This document shows positions 12,180 through 22,695 of a DNA stretch of 64,000 nucleotides, piece by piece. The stretch comes from Eonycteris spelaea. Lineage: Eukaryota > Chordata > Mammalia > Chiroptera > Pteropodidae. Position 1 is the stretch's first letter, and every line of letters starts with the position of its first letter. The position numbers were made by a program, and so were the translations under genes. The notes under the pieces were generated by a model, which did not search any database, was not told the DNA's origin, and saw nothing but the letters and a program-made list of their open reading frames with translations. Where the stretch lies: contig PUFA01000003.1 of the NCBI GenBank assembly GCA_003508835.1, positions 21,585,501-21,649,500 of the forward strand, read 5' to 3'.

Positions 12180-12425
12180 CTGTCACATAGTTGTAGAGTT
12201 AGGACTTCAGAGGCTGATTGCCTGGGTTCTAAACTAGCTCCTTTATTAACTAATTATGAGGCCTGGAGAAGTTACTTAACTACTCTGAGTCTCAGATTCC
12301 TCATTTACAAAATGAAGCTAATAATGCCTACTTTGTACCAATTTCCTAAGAAATAAATACATATAAAATATGCAAAGCAGATCCCAGTAATAAGCACTGA
12401 GAATCAGCTATTATTACAATTATTT
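12180..12425 (+). repeat. MIR SINE, near full length
   Basis: The element shows 'gattgcctgggttctaaactagctc', 'ctaattatgaggcctggagaagttacttaactactctgagtctcagattcctcatttacaaaatgaagctaataatgcctac' (seen in successive blocks) and the tail 'aagcactgagaatcagctattatta'. This is the complete MIR order from tRNA-like head through core to the L2-like tail. It is one of the clearest repeats in the window. Confidence 0.8.
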
Positions 12426-13269
12426 ACGCGTTAAAAATTGTATTCTCGCCTTGAAGGGCCTGGCCATGGCTGTCGAGTATCTCCAAGAATAGGGCAGCCT
12501 GACTGCGGACAGTCACACGCCCTTGTTCAGTCAGGGACCCTAAAGGTCACTGCCAGCTGCCCTCCGAATGACTTCAGGAATGCAGAACACTCTTCTCCCA
12601 CCCCCCTTGTGCGTCAGTAATGCCAATAGCGTCTCTCACTCTACTCAGCAGCAGCTTTGGGCATGTGTTTCAAGAGCATTTCAACCTTTTACATATTATT
12701 ACCATAAACTGTTAAATCCCTTCTGTTTCTAGAAGCAAATTGGGAGCTAATTAAATATAATCTTTCTGGAAAAAAAATCCTGTTTGGGCTTTTCAGAATG
12801 GGACAGACTCTATTATATAATTTCTTTTTGAGACTCTCTCCTCATTGGAACTCTCTAATTTATTTATTAGCTTAAGAAAAATACCCATGAAAGATCCCCT
12901 GGGCAGGAAAACATACAGTGAAATAAAGTACATTTTCTTGTCAGAAGTCTTAGCCATTCTGGTGCTGACTAGGCTACAAACTTTAGAGGAAGTGAATGAT
13001 TGAGCCTGTCTCTGAATTCCTGTGGCTCCTTGAATCATTTACAAATCATTCAGCTATGACTTGATATCTGTTTGTTCAGATATCTAATTCTTAATTGTCA
13101 GCCCATTGAAGTTACAGACCATGCCATATGTATTCTTCCTTATCATGTCTGGCAATTACTGGGCTCATCTTTTTCTTTACAAGCACATGAGTTTCCTTCA
13201 ACCCCATCCTGTGACAGCACCTCAGTTACCATTGTTCTGAAGACCCATGTACTTGACCTGGCCCACTAG
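12426..13269. other. Unassigned, partly unique-looking sequence
   Basis: No gene or repeat recognised in 12426-13080; the stretch 12600-12800 reads as unique AT-rich DNA. The last 170 bases may already be diverged L2 (see next entry). Confidence 0.35.
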
Positions 13270-13700
13270 GATGTCCACCTGCCACCTCTCCATTCTCGTC
13301 ACACTTCTACCATAGGGCCTTTGCACATACTGTTCCCAGCGTCTCAGTGTTTTCCCTCTCTTCTTGCCCCTCTCGTTATTATCCCTTTTCCCAACCTACT
13401 TAATGTCTGTTTATACTTCAGATACTTTCTGGACTACACCATACCCTCCCTAAACTTCCTCACCTCCACTTCCAACTAAGTATAGTTTTTTGATATTAGC
13501 AATCGAAGAAATATCTTCATTTCATTAAAGGTACTTCTCAATATTTGTAATTAAACTTCTACTAATGCAATTATTTGTTTAATGCTGTTCTCCTAAGCTA
13601 GACACTCCATTGGAGGAGGAACTATGTTTGCTCATCACTGCATCTTCAGCATATAACACAGTGTTTAGCACACAGGAAGGCTGCAGTAAATAATTTCAAG
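13270..13700 (+). repeat. L2 LINE 3' end, sense
   Basis: The landmarks 'tctaccatagggcctttgcacatactgttccc', 'cttcagatactttctggactacaccataccctccc', 'aggtacttctcaatatttgtaatt', 'gctagacactccattggaggaggaactatg', 'cactgcatcttcagcatataacacagtgtttagcaca' and 'gcagtaaataa' follow the L2 3' UTR in order to its end. There is no coding part. Confidence 0.8.
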
Positions 13701-13715
13701 TTAATTAATGCTAGT

Positions 13716-13734
13716 CTAATCTAAATTAGATTAG
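13716..13734. repeat. Inverted repeat, 9-bp arms with 1-bp centre
   Basis: The sequence ctaatctaaattagattag has perfect 9-base arms around a single A. It sits just past the L2 tail. It could form a small cruciform but has no known role. Confidence 0.7.
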
Positions 13735-14029
13735 TAGATTCAACAAAGTCTTCTAGAACGAGAATTGAGCATAGAGTTTCATATAGTAGTTTCAAGTAGA
13801 TCCAGGATGAAAATGTACTATAAATGGATGTGTCTGGTATGCAGAAGGCAGACATGTACGGGGTAGGAGTCACTGCCTGGTAGGTCATTCCGGTCTAGTG
13901 TGTCATGGGCAGTAATGTCAGGACAAGCTGGCACGAATCAGGGTAATGCACTACAGATAGGGCTGTGGAGTACCCAGGGGTCAGACAGAGAAGAATCTGG
14001 GTGATAGGCAAGAGATCCGGAATCCTGTT

Positions 14030-14865
14030 TGATGAACTCTTTTATTTATTGAAGAAGGATGATATGCCGGACACTTTACTAAGCACTGGAGATATAAAGA
14101 CAAATAATTATCTTCCTTCTCCAGAATCCTGGGGTAGAGGGAAGGATAATTATTATAATGTACTGTGGAAAATCCTATGATAGAAATGCTGTAGGAAAAC
14201 AAAATTTCATAGTCTGTGGGCTTTGTAAAAGGCTTCTTGGAGGAGATGTCACCATAGCTGATCCTTGAAGATGACTAGGGTTTAGGACATTGGTACTAAG
14301 CATGGAGAGAGTTGGTCTAAGTAATGAGCAGCAAGTGGGAAGGCCAAAACCAAAGAATGCCCAGGTAGTTGAGGAACTAGGAGCGTCTTATGGATGTGTG
14401 TGTGTGGGGGGTGGGAGGGTGGAGTGCAAAACGGAGCGAGAGTGTTTAGTATGCAGTAAGCCTGCAGTAAAGGACATGAACTTGATCAGACCGGGATTAG
14501 AGAAGCCATTGGAGAATGATCAGACACATCTGTCATCCAATCTGTGCTTAGAAAGTGGCTTTGCCATTAGAGTGGGAAATGGATGAATGAGGGGTTCGAC
14601 TGACATTGGGGAGATCATTTAGGACGTGTGAGTTTATGAAAGTGACACATAGGAGAGGAGATAGACTAGGTGTATTGAAAAATAGGGTCAATAAAGTTTG
14701 GCCATGCTAAATGCGGGAGACATGAAGGAGGAGGGTTTCTAAATGGGCAATTTAGGAAAGGTAGCGCCACTTACCTAAGAGGAAACTAAGAGGGAAAACA
14801 GCTTTTATTGTTTGGAGATGGAGAAATCTATTTTTAAACATGTTGATGGGATAATGAGACTGTTT
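14030..14865 (-). repeat. L2 LINE 3' part, antisense, interrupted at its left-pointing interior
   Basis: Read on the plus strand, 'gatatgccggacactttactaagcactggagatataaagac', 'ggcttcttggaggagatgtcacc', 'gcagcaagtgggaaggcc', 'ggattagagaagccattggagaatgatcag' and 'taaacatgttgatggg' follow the reverse complement of L2. The match stops abruptly near 14867 and resumes near 16200, so the L2 was split by a later insertion. Confidence 0.8.
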
Positions 14866-14867
14866 GC

Positions 14868-15186
14868 TGGCCCCAAATAATCATTTTCTGCCTTTTCTTA
14901 AAAAATAAATGCCCGTGTTTTAGCTAGGCTTTTCCCAGCTTGCTTGCAGCTGGGTGTGACCATGTGACCTAAGTTCTCACCAGTGGGATGTAAGCACACC
15001 TGTTGTGTACCTCTTCCAGCCATGTTCTCTCTTTTCCTGTTTCCTCAGTCCCATTGTTGGGGATGTGGACATGTTGGCTAGAGTTCTAATAGCCATCTTA
15101 GACCCTGGGATATAAACTGCATTTGGAAGATGATGGAGCAGTGAGATAAAGTATCTTGGGACCCCGATGATTATAGAGCCACCTTT
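14868..15186 (+). repeat. LTR-like segment at the left side of the insertion inside L2
   Basis: It begins tgctggccccaaataatc and carries 'cagctgggtgtgaccatgtgacctaa', 'ttctcaccagtgggatgtaagc', 'cttccagccatgttctctc' and 'gatgatggagcagtgagataaagt', typical of the 5' two thirds of a mammalian LTR-like repeat. It breaks off at the start of the ERVL-like polymerase fragment. A related stretch at 16042-16082 repeats its last 40 bases, consistent with two decayed LTRs of one provirus. The family name is not certain. Confidence 0.55.
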
Positions 15187-15192
15187 TTAGGC

Positions 15193-15751
15193 TTGGCTTC
15201 CGGTTTGTCGTTCTGTGGATCATTTCGCCTTTTTCTTCAGCCTCCCGTTTTATTGTCCAATGGGCTCATGAAAAAAGTGGCCATAGTGGCAGAGAGGAGG
15301 CTTATACGTGGGCTTAGCTACATGGGCTTCTACTCGTTGAGGCTGACCTGGCTGCAGCCACAGCTGAGTGCCCAGTCTGCCAGCAGCAGAGATCAACACT
15401 GGGTTCCCAATGTGGCACCATCGTCTGGGCTGATCATTCAGCTACCTGACAACAGGTTGTTTATATTGGACTGCCTCTATCATGGAAGGGACAGTGCTTT
15501 TCCTTACTGGAACAGACAGTTACTCTGGACAGGGATTTACCTTTTCTGCACACAATACTTCTACTAGAAATAACATCCATGCAGAATGGCTTACACACCA
15601 CAGTATTCCACACAGCGTTGCTTCTGATCAGGTTGCTCACTTTACAGCAACAGAGTGGCAGTGGGCCTTGCCTATTGAATTCACTGTTCTTATCACATCC
15701 CCTATCATCCTGAAACACATGGTTTGCTGGAATTGTAGAACAGCCTTTTGA
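15193..15751 (+). pseudogene. Decayed ERVL-type endogenous retroviral pol fragment (integrase region)
   Basis: The plus-strand translation shows remnants of the retroviral integrase core split across frames. The upstream part is readable in the frame of 15193-15567 and the core in the frame of 15482-15751. A TDSYSG motif (first catalytic Asp, codon at 15515-15517) and an SDQ motif (second Asp, codon at 15626-15628) are visible. They lie 37 residues apart, closer than in intact integrases, so sequence between them is probably missing. The third acidic residue of the DDE triad is not evident before the frame closes. Only a few hundred bases of pol remain, with frameshifts and no gag or env seen. 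This is a non-functional fossil. The assignment rests on resemblance to ERVL pol. Confidence 0.75.
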
Positions 15752-15913
15752 AGACTCAGAGCCAATAGTACATAGAATATACATCTCTTTCTTTCTGTCT
15801 AGATATATCTATACCTACTCTCTATTTCTATCTTTATCTCTCTATGTAGGGAAAAGTGTATTGAGAGAGAGAGTGAGTATGCATGCCCAGGGGTGGGGAG
15901 TAAGAGGAGAGAG

Positions 15914-15918
<5 letters not shown>

Positions 15919-15963
<45 letters not shown>
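15919..15963. repeat. (AC)n microsatellite
   Basis: About 22 uninterrupted AC units lie inside the retroviral insertion, preceded by a TCTA/TCTC-rich stretch (15786-15848) and a GA-rich stretch. It is probably length-polymorphic. Confidence 0.95.
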
Positions 15964-15964
<1 letters not shown>

Positions 15965-16041
15965 CTTTACCTATATAAACATTTTTAAAAATATTCTATT
16001 GTTTCTGTTTCTTTTTAGAACCATAACCCTGTGGTGAAATG

Positions 16042-16196
16042 ATATAAAGTATCTTGATATTCTGAGGGTTATAGAGCTGCCTTACTGTCTTCAGCTGCCA
16101 GTGTGAGAAGAAAATAAACATTGATCCCGTTTAAGTCTCTGATATTGAATTTAGTCACTTACTGCTGAAGTTAATCCTGACTAATACATTTAATCT
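16042..16196 (+). repeat. LTR-like 3' segment with polyadenylation signal
   Basis: It opens with a near copy of 15148-15186 (ataaagtatcttg ... gttatagagc), then has an AATAAA at 16113-16118, a 'gtttaagtctctgatattg' block and the terminus 'gttaatcctgactaataca'. That is the usual 3' end of this class of LTR-like repeat. Antisense L2 resumes directly afterwards. Confidence 0.6.
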
Positions 16197-16199
16197 GAG

Positions 16200-16740
16200 A
16201 TACAGACCCACGGTGCAGAGACACATGAAGATGGACGTAGAAATCGAGCTCGTAGCACAGGTCTAAACTAGCAATGAAAGTTTGCGTTCATCAGCACAGT
16301 GCTATCCAGGAGGCAAGGCCGCAGTGCGAGAAGCACAAGCATTTAGTCAATGAAAAGGGGGAAAAGAACCTGAAATGATCGAAAGAGAACTTCCAAAACG
16401 TTAGGAGGTAAACCAAGACAGCAAATTAAGAGAGAGGTATAACTAAGTTGTCAGATGCTCCTGAGAAGTTGAATAAATAAGCCAAGAACTTAAGAGAGGC
16501 CTTATTTTTATCACCCAGGAGGTCATTGGCACCCTGGGCAGACAGACAGTGCAATGGGAGAGACCGTGGTGGGAGGCAGTTACTGGGGAGTGGGTGAGGA
16601 CATGAAATGAAGACAGCAAGCTGAATACCTTTTAAAAGTTGGTTTTTAAGAGAAGGAAATAAATAGTGTAGTAATCGAAGGCAGTATAGTGTCAGATGGA
16701 TGCTCCTTTTTCACTCCTTTTGCTCTTTCCTTCCTCCCTC
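16200..16740 (-). repeat. L2 LINE, antisense, continuation after the insertion
   Basis: The blocks 'gtttgcgttcatcagcac', 'cccaggaggtcattggcaccctgggcagac', 'ggagagaccgtggtgggaggcag', 'gacagcaagctgaatac' and 'aaaagttggtttttaagagaagg' continue the reverse-complement L2 order from where 14865 left off. Together with 14030-14865 this shows one L2 copy split by a younger element. Confidence 0.7.
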
Positions 16741-17480
16741 TCATTTCCTTCCTTTTAATGGGAAATGGTTGATCTTGAGCTTAGTCTGAGATAGAACCAA
16801 TTTAGATGCTCCCACATTAACTTGCCTTTCTACAAGTCTCATTGCGACGGTCTGAATGCAGCAGTAAGGCCCTGGCCTCTTGCCTGCTCTCGGTCTTATA
16901 TTACTCAGTTTCTAGTTGCTGGGTGAGTGACTTGCCTCCTCCCACTCCATTTCATGCTTGAGACTTCCACCTGCTTTCCCTCATCCAGGCCATCCAACCC
17001 GACTTTTACTGACATTGCTCAATATCCTGGCTTGACGGTCAGTTTTCAACAGTGTCTTTGACATTGCCATTTCCTCCCTCATATCATAGTCTTGTGAGGA
17101 AAAAAAAGAAAAAAGAGAGAGGCATGGAATTCTTTTATTCACTGCTTTTTCTCACCTCATCACTTGAGACTTACAGGCCACCTTGCACCTTCCTGGTTCC
17201 GTGGGGTAAGGGGAGGCAGTTTACCAGTAAGTGGTACATCGTCTAGAGTTGTGATTCCCCACATTGGAAGGGTTCCAGAGTCCCGTATGTCCTCGAGAAA
17301 TGCAAGGGCTGCGAACCCATAGTCTTAGCAAAGGTGATTATGGTATGAACAAATTGAGACTTACTCATATGTCTTGTCATTGATACAATTCAAAGCCACT
17401 TAAAAACACTTGTGAATGAAGAGTAATTTTAGCATCATATATATATTTTTCTCTGTAAATGGAAGCAGTAAAACATGCTA
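16741..17480. other. Unassigned sequence
   Basis: No gene or repeat I can name. An A-rich run lies near 17099-17115. Confidence 0.35.
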
Positions 17481-17484
17481 GGTT

Positions 17485-17690
17485 TAAATCTCCAGCTTTG
17501 AAAACTGAGAAATGTGGATGCATCAGCAAAATTACTGAACCTCCCTGAAGACTCATTTTCTCGATTTGTAAAATGGGGTTTACAACACCTCACCACAAGG
17601 CAGTTTAAAGAACATGTATGTAAATGCTTCGTAAATGCTTGGCACACTGTAAGGATAGATTAAATGATTATTACTGTTCTAGAAGTCAAA
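17485..17690 (+). repeat. MIR SINE
   Basis: The blocks 'ggtttaaatctccagctttg', 'aaaattactgaacctccctgaagactcattttctcgatttgtaaaatggggtttacaacacctc', 'gtaaatgcttggcacactgtaagg' and 'gattattactgtt' give the full MIR order in sense orientation. Confidence 0.8.
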
Positions 17691-18754
17691 CTACTGTCAC
17701 GTGAGGGTCCAAACCTTTGCAACATTAAAAAGTTCATACACCGAAAGGAGCCGTCTTTATTGACCTCAAGAATATTTCTCTAGGCCATGCCATCAATCCC
17801 CTGTGTTCTTTCTGCAATACCTGCAGGGTGAAGCTAATGGGTTTAACTCATCTGTGCTAATGATTTAATTTGTTTCCCCTCCCAAGTAACCTTTGCATTG
17901 TAACAGGGAGATTTTCAGTGCCTTAATGAAAGTAAGTGACTAATGTAAGAATTGCAGGCACCTGGCAGGGCCAGAGAACGAGATGCCTGTGGGCAGTCCC
18001 TCGTGCTGCGGACTTCTATATCATACTGCACAGGAGCGGGAGGGCATTCAGCCTGCCTGTGGGTGAGGCTGAATTTATTCTATGGAAGAATAAATTTGTG
18101 CAAAATCCAAACCAGCTCCTGTTGTTTTCAAGTTTTACTCCGTGCCTTTAGGGTGCAGACACACAATGAACAGTGTAAATATTCTCTAACACATAGACTG
18201 AAGAGGAAGTGGTGGGGGGCTAAGGTGGGGATTGAAGGGCTCATCTCAATAGGTCAAAAATGTCTGAGAAAAAAAAAATCACTTGAGCTTAAAGATGGAG
18301 AAGGAACTTGATTTCCTTTCATTTTATTATTGTCTTGCTCCTTTTCAGTTGACCTTTTTCCCTTAGTTTATGACGAAGAGCACAGTAACTCCCAACTAAC
18401 CTCACCAGTCCATAGTGAAAACCAAGGCAGTATGTATCAGTTAACATTGCTAATTAACAGAGGCTGATACTCTGCTGATAAAACACGTGGCTATAAAATT
18501 GAAAATAGTGTTGTAAAAAGAATGGTAGGGATGTAAATAGAAACAGCCTTTAGTTATCACCTAATTCAGAGATATATATTTTTAACTTTTTTTAAAAATA
18601 AAATATACCCTTGAAGAATCTGAAAATTTGGCTTAAACAGGAAAATGCACGGACACACAAAATTCCGCAAATTGTTTCCGGGGATCATGGATTCTCTCTA
18701 AGCCTTGTTCATAAGCCTCTTAGAGGAGCTTGGTTTCCAGGTTAAGAACTTTTG
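17691..18754. other. Unassigned sequence, partly unique-looking
   Basis: No gene or nameable repeat. The part 17720-17950 reads as unique, moderately balanced DNA and is a candidate conserved non-coding element. A CACGTG within gtcacgtgag lies at 17699-17704. A 119-codon plus-strand open frame at 17952-18311 has no recognisable motif. One copy of an unexplained direct-repeat pair lies at 18109-18134. Confidence 0.35.
18109..18134 (+). repeat. Copy 1 of a 26-bp direct-repeat pair
   Basis: This block, aaaccagctcctg followed by ttgttttcaagtt, recurs at 19012-19037 with one substitution (25/26). The flanks do not align well. I do not recognise the unit as part of a known repeat. Confidence 0.85.
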
Positions 18755-18870
18755 ATGAAATCCAACTTCTTTATTTTATGGAAAAGGGAACTGACTCCCA
18801 GGTTGAAGGCTACACAATACTCGAAAGTTCTAGACTGGAATCCAGAGCTCAAGACTTCTATTATCCCAAG
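18755..18870 (-). repeat. MIR-like fragment, antisense (weak)
   Basis: The blocks 'tattttatggaaaagggaactgactcccaggttgaaggctacacaatac' and 'ctagactggaatccagagctcaagac' follow the reverse complement of MIR (gatgaggaaactgaggc ... aaggtcacacagc ... gattcgaacccag). Divergence is strong. Confidence 0.45.
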
Positions 18871-19011
18871 TTCTCGATAAATTTTAATGAAGTTTGACAT
18901 CTTATTAAGCTAAAAGCAATCTTTATTCCAGATAGAATTCTGTGAGGCAAGATGAAAAAAAAAAAAATCTCCCTAACCACCCAGGCAGAGATTTTAAGAA
19001 AAGAAAAAAGA

Positions 19012-19037
19012 AAACCAGCTCCTGCTGTTTTCAAGTT
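19012..19037 (+). repeat. Copy 2 of the 26-bp direct-repeat pair
   Basis: This is the partner of 18109-18134 at a distance of 903 bases, with a single C for T change. An A-rich run precedes it. Confidence 0.85.
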
Positions 19038-21245
19038 AAATCTTCAGTCTTTGAAGACCCTTGGATTTTTTTTTTTCATCTAGAAGCATGCATTTAAACT
19101 TAATTTACTCATTATTGTGCCTTCATGCGGGGTTCTAGCTCACCTCTGCATTGCCTTTATAAGAAGTTGATCTCTTTACCAAAATCATCAGAGAGGAAGA
19201 TTTTAGAGGGCTACTTCCATGTTCCACTTTAGGGTGCAACACCTCTGAAATTAGGAATTTATCACCTTACTCTCAGAGGAATGTTTTGTACACAGACGGA
19301 GCCTGACGACCCATCATGCTGTGCAGTATTTGTACTTGTTGTTGTTCTCAGGCTCATCTTGGATGATTAAAACTTAGAATAAGGTTGTGTGTTTTGCTTG
19401 TTTTCTTTATAAGTTTTCTCAAGTTATAATGACTGGGAAAGGTTACAATTTTTATAGTTCTTAAATTTTAGTTACTACTCATTCAGGTCTTTAATACATT
19501 TATTGATTATATTCGCAACATCTGAAGAATGTAGCAAATATTAAGGTTTTGCATGTGTATCATGTGATTTATATCATAACTAGTTCTTCGATTCTATATG
19601 GTCCTTTTCGATATTTTTGATAATTGATGTGTAGAGATAACTATCAAATCAATTGATTTGATTATGTAATTGATTTATAGGGTAACTGATTTGAAGAAAA
19701 TTTTGACCTGTGGTTTCATACTCAAGAAGTATCTTTTGTGTGTGCCTACTCTGTGTACAGTCTTGGACCACACACAGGGCATGTCCCTGTTTCTGCATCT
19801 ATGAATGTGTAGCCTTTAGGTGCAGACTGGCATTCAAATAGTACAAATATAAATATTGAAGAATATGTGATGGAGATAATGGTTCTTAGGTAATCTTGAG
19901 TTAGCAAAGGGAAAATAGCCTGTATACTACCACAGTGAGACAAGGTTTATATTTTTTAGGTTCCTAGAAGGTAATATTGAATTGAGAGAAGGTCCATCTA
20001 ACTATTGTCCAACACACACACAGACACAACTGCACACACGTGCACGCTCGTGTACACATGGCTGTCAACTTCTTGGAATAGAAAACCATGCTACCTTGGA
20101 GAAGAGAGTATGTGCAGGGGGATAGATGGCAGTTTTCAATTCTGGGCTGTGAGGAGGGTGAACTCTGAGGAGAATGAAGAATGTTTAGTGTGTAATGTGC
20201 TTACTCTGTGTCAGGCGGGAATGGATTCATATTTTGTGGTGCCTGAAGCTTATATGATTTTTTGAGTTTCTAAGAAAAAAAGACAAAACTGTAAACACAA
20301 AATTAAGTCCAAAAATAAATATCTATTTAGACTGAGAAAAGAAATTGTAACAAACTATAAACACATAAAAGCAGCAGGTATCACAAAAAAATAAATAGAA
20401 AAGTAACAGAAGTTATTTTTTATTAATTTAGTTAACTTATAGACAAACATTTATAATCCTTTATTTTACCTATATATATATTTTTGGCTATGTATTTTTT
20501 TCAGCACTTCTTCATTTGAATGATAATTTGCTTTCCTCAATAATTTTTTTCTCTAAATTTTGTTTCTTATTGATCAGATTTTTTTTTTCACTTTCATGAC
20601 TCGCTAAAAATTTGGAATTGCCAAACTTGGGAAAACCGCTATCACTTTACTTTTAGAAATGAATTATTATAGGTATACTCATTGTAATACTGCCACAGTT
20701 TTCTACAACTGCAAGAATTCTGATCATTCTACTTAGCCCAGTTCCCATAAAAAGAGAAAATTGTCTGAGGTGTTTACAATTACATGCACTTTGCATTTTC
20801 TATAACATTTTTGACAAGAGAGAACTTCTGTTTTGACTTGGCATCCAAGAAAATGAAATCTTCCAGTCACAATGATACATAGCTGATTGTTGGAAGAACT
20901 TTTCAGAGGAGCCTTGACTTTGTTTCCCCCGCTTTGCCTGTGTGCATCTGGTGCTGGGAGCAGTGAGTCACCACGAGCTTTGGCCCTGCACCGTAGCGTA
21001 GTTTCGGGGCCCTAGTTGAAATGGTACCATGGGAGTTAGAACTCCTCCTGGAAGCCATTCCCAGGTTTTAAAAAATTGGATCCTCTTTCCCAAGGGAAAG
21101 CCTCATTCAAAGGGGAGAAGTTGCTGGGCCTTTGAAAGGGCTCTGAAGCTCCATCCTTATCAGTGTTTTGACTAAGCTGCCGCTGGTGCCAGAATTTCTA
21201 AAGAATCTGATTTTACTGCATCTCGGTGCCCCAGGGCTCAGACCT
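19038..21245. other. Unassigned AT-rich sequence
   Basis: About 2.2 kb with no gene and no repeat I can name. It holds the 20-bp palindrome at 19643-19662, a degenerate CA-rich run near 20009-20055 and several T-rich runs. Most of it is very AT-rich. Confidence 0.35.
19643..19662. repeat. 20-bp perfect palindrome
   Basis: The sequence atcaaatcaattgatttgat equals its own reverse complement. It lies in a locally repetitive TGATTT/AATTGAT stretch. It could extrude as a cruciform or bind a dimeric homeodomain-type factor, but neither is shown. Confidence 0.95.
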
Positions 21246-21250
21246 TAATT

Positions 21251-21260
21251 CTTTTTTTCT

Positions 21261-21291
<31 letters not shown>
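21251..21291. repeat. Polypyrimidine T/C tract
   Basis: An almost pure T run with a few C residues, of the (TTTTC)n type. It has no associated SINE body. Confidence 0.9.
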
Positions 21292-21639
21292 GTCCTGTTT
21301 ATTTCCTCCCTTAATGATCTCAACCAGCTTCCAGGCTTTAAACACAATCTATATTTAGGCCGTCCAATTTCTTTTCTCCACTCCCTGGAACCTCAGAACC
21401 TTATATCAGTTTCTGCACTTGCCTGTCTAAGAGACCATTCAAACTCAGCATCACTGCAATTGAACTCTTGAAGATCTTGTTCCCTAAACCATTTTCACCC
21501 ATAGGTTTCTCAGTTAGTGACAACTGTATGTTTCCAGTTTGCTACACTGAAAATATGAGAGTTATCCTATTAGGATATCTTATACTTTGAAAATATACAG
21601 AGAATTTGATGGCTTCTTACACAGTCCATAACTGCTATC

Positions 21640-22180
21640 TTGAACATAGTCATTGCCATCCTTCACCTGGGTGAACAGCTTCCTGAAAGGCCTCTGGGCT
21701 GCTTCTTTACTCTCCTGCTGCAGTTTACAACACAGCAGCCTTTAAAATGCAGATCCAGTCTTGTCATCCCTCAGTACAAACCTATGTCACTCCAAGAAGC
21801 CAAAGGCCATAGGTAGTCTAGCGGCCCTAGTGATCTGGCCTCACTTAGACCTCTCACACCCTCTCCCTACCCCAGTGCTGTGGCCATAGAGGCCTCTGGA
21901 GCCTGTAGAACACACAAGGTCAGGGCCTCAGGGCCTTTATCCCAGGTATTTACTTGGGTAGCTGCCTTCTCGCCTTCCAGTATTTCCTCAGGTCTTATCT
22001 CAGTGACTGCCCTGGCCACCCTGCAGTCTCCATCCCTTTTACCCTGCTCTGCTTCTTATGCATTACCATCACGTGTTAACAACTGTATGCTTACAAATTA
22101 ATGTTTATTGTTTACTGTCTTACACCCCTAGAATGTATGTTCTTCCGTGGTATGTCCATTGCAAATGCATCTAATTCTCA
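21640..22180 (+). repeat. L2 LINE 3' UTR, sense
   Basis: In order: 'gcagcctttaaaatgcagatccagtc', 'aaggccataggtagtctagcggccctagtgatctggcctcac', 'cacaccctctccctac', 'gtcagggcctcagggcctttat', 'ttcctcaggtcttatctcagtgactgccctgg', 'ttactgtcttacacccctagaatgtatg'. This is the L2 3' UTR with the usual 'agggccttt...' and 'ctagaatgta' landmarks. The 73-codon open frame inside has no meaning. Confidence 0.8.
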
Positions 22181-22228
22181 AAAAAGAAACAAATGAACAA
22201 ACAAACCCATGAGATAGGTCCTACCATT

Positions 22229-22291
22229 TTTTTTTGTAGATTTAAAAAAAAAAAATTGAGGGATTTTTTGTAGATTAAAAAAAAAAAAAAG
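22229..22291. repeat. Tandem duplication of a T-run/gtagat/A-run unit
   Basis: The unit tttttttgtagattt plus an A run at 22229-22255 is repeated at 22264-22291. Each unit has a T run facing an A run, so each can also fold as a hairpin. Confidence 0.8.
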
Positions 22292-22463
22292 AGATGAGAT
22301 TCAAACACAGCCAGCCCCAGAGCCCATCCCCAGCCAGTGTGCATACCTCTCCTTGTGTGGGCGGGGACGGCCCCCTGGAGAGCAGAACTGTGTGCTCCTA
22401 CAAGGTCAGCAACCTCTGAGGTGAACAAGCCCAGTCTCATAGATAAACGTTTCAGGATTAAAA

Positions 22464-22488
22464 CTTCTTCTTCTTCTTCTTTTTTTTT
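22464..22488. repeat. Short (CTT)n and T tract
   Basis: Five CTT units are followed by a run of T. It is simple sequence. Confidence 0.8.
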
Positions 22489-22695
22489 AAAGCCACTTAC
22501 ATGGAGTACAGTTATAACTCAATAATCAGTTTCCCAAGGAAATAGTGATATTTCCCCCCTTCGTTGAGTCATCGTGTGTATTCTTTTCGCCCCAGTTACA
22601 CAGCTCAATTACCTTCACTGGAAGAACTGTGCATAATACCCTGGGCTCTGATCTGCACTAATGAGACACATGAAAACCACAACAACATTCCCAAA

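Noticed and set aside
14403..14422. G-rich run as a second quadruplex
   Set aside because: The runs are 6, 3, 3 and 2 bases, short of four clean G3 runs unless the first run is split. It is much weaker than 28630-28651.
15919..15963. Possible regularly spaced array
   Set aside because: It is a dinucleotide microsatellite. No direct repeats with unique spacers (CRISPR-like) exist anywhere in the window, nor would they be expected in a mammal.
17699..17704. Single CACGTG within gtcacgtgag
   Set aside because: Isolated CACGTG sites occur several more times in the window (for example near 11707, 18487, 27687 and 44812), so one alone is weak evidence.
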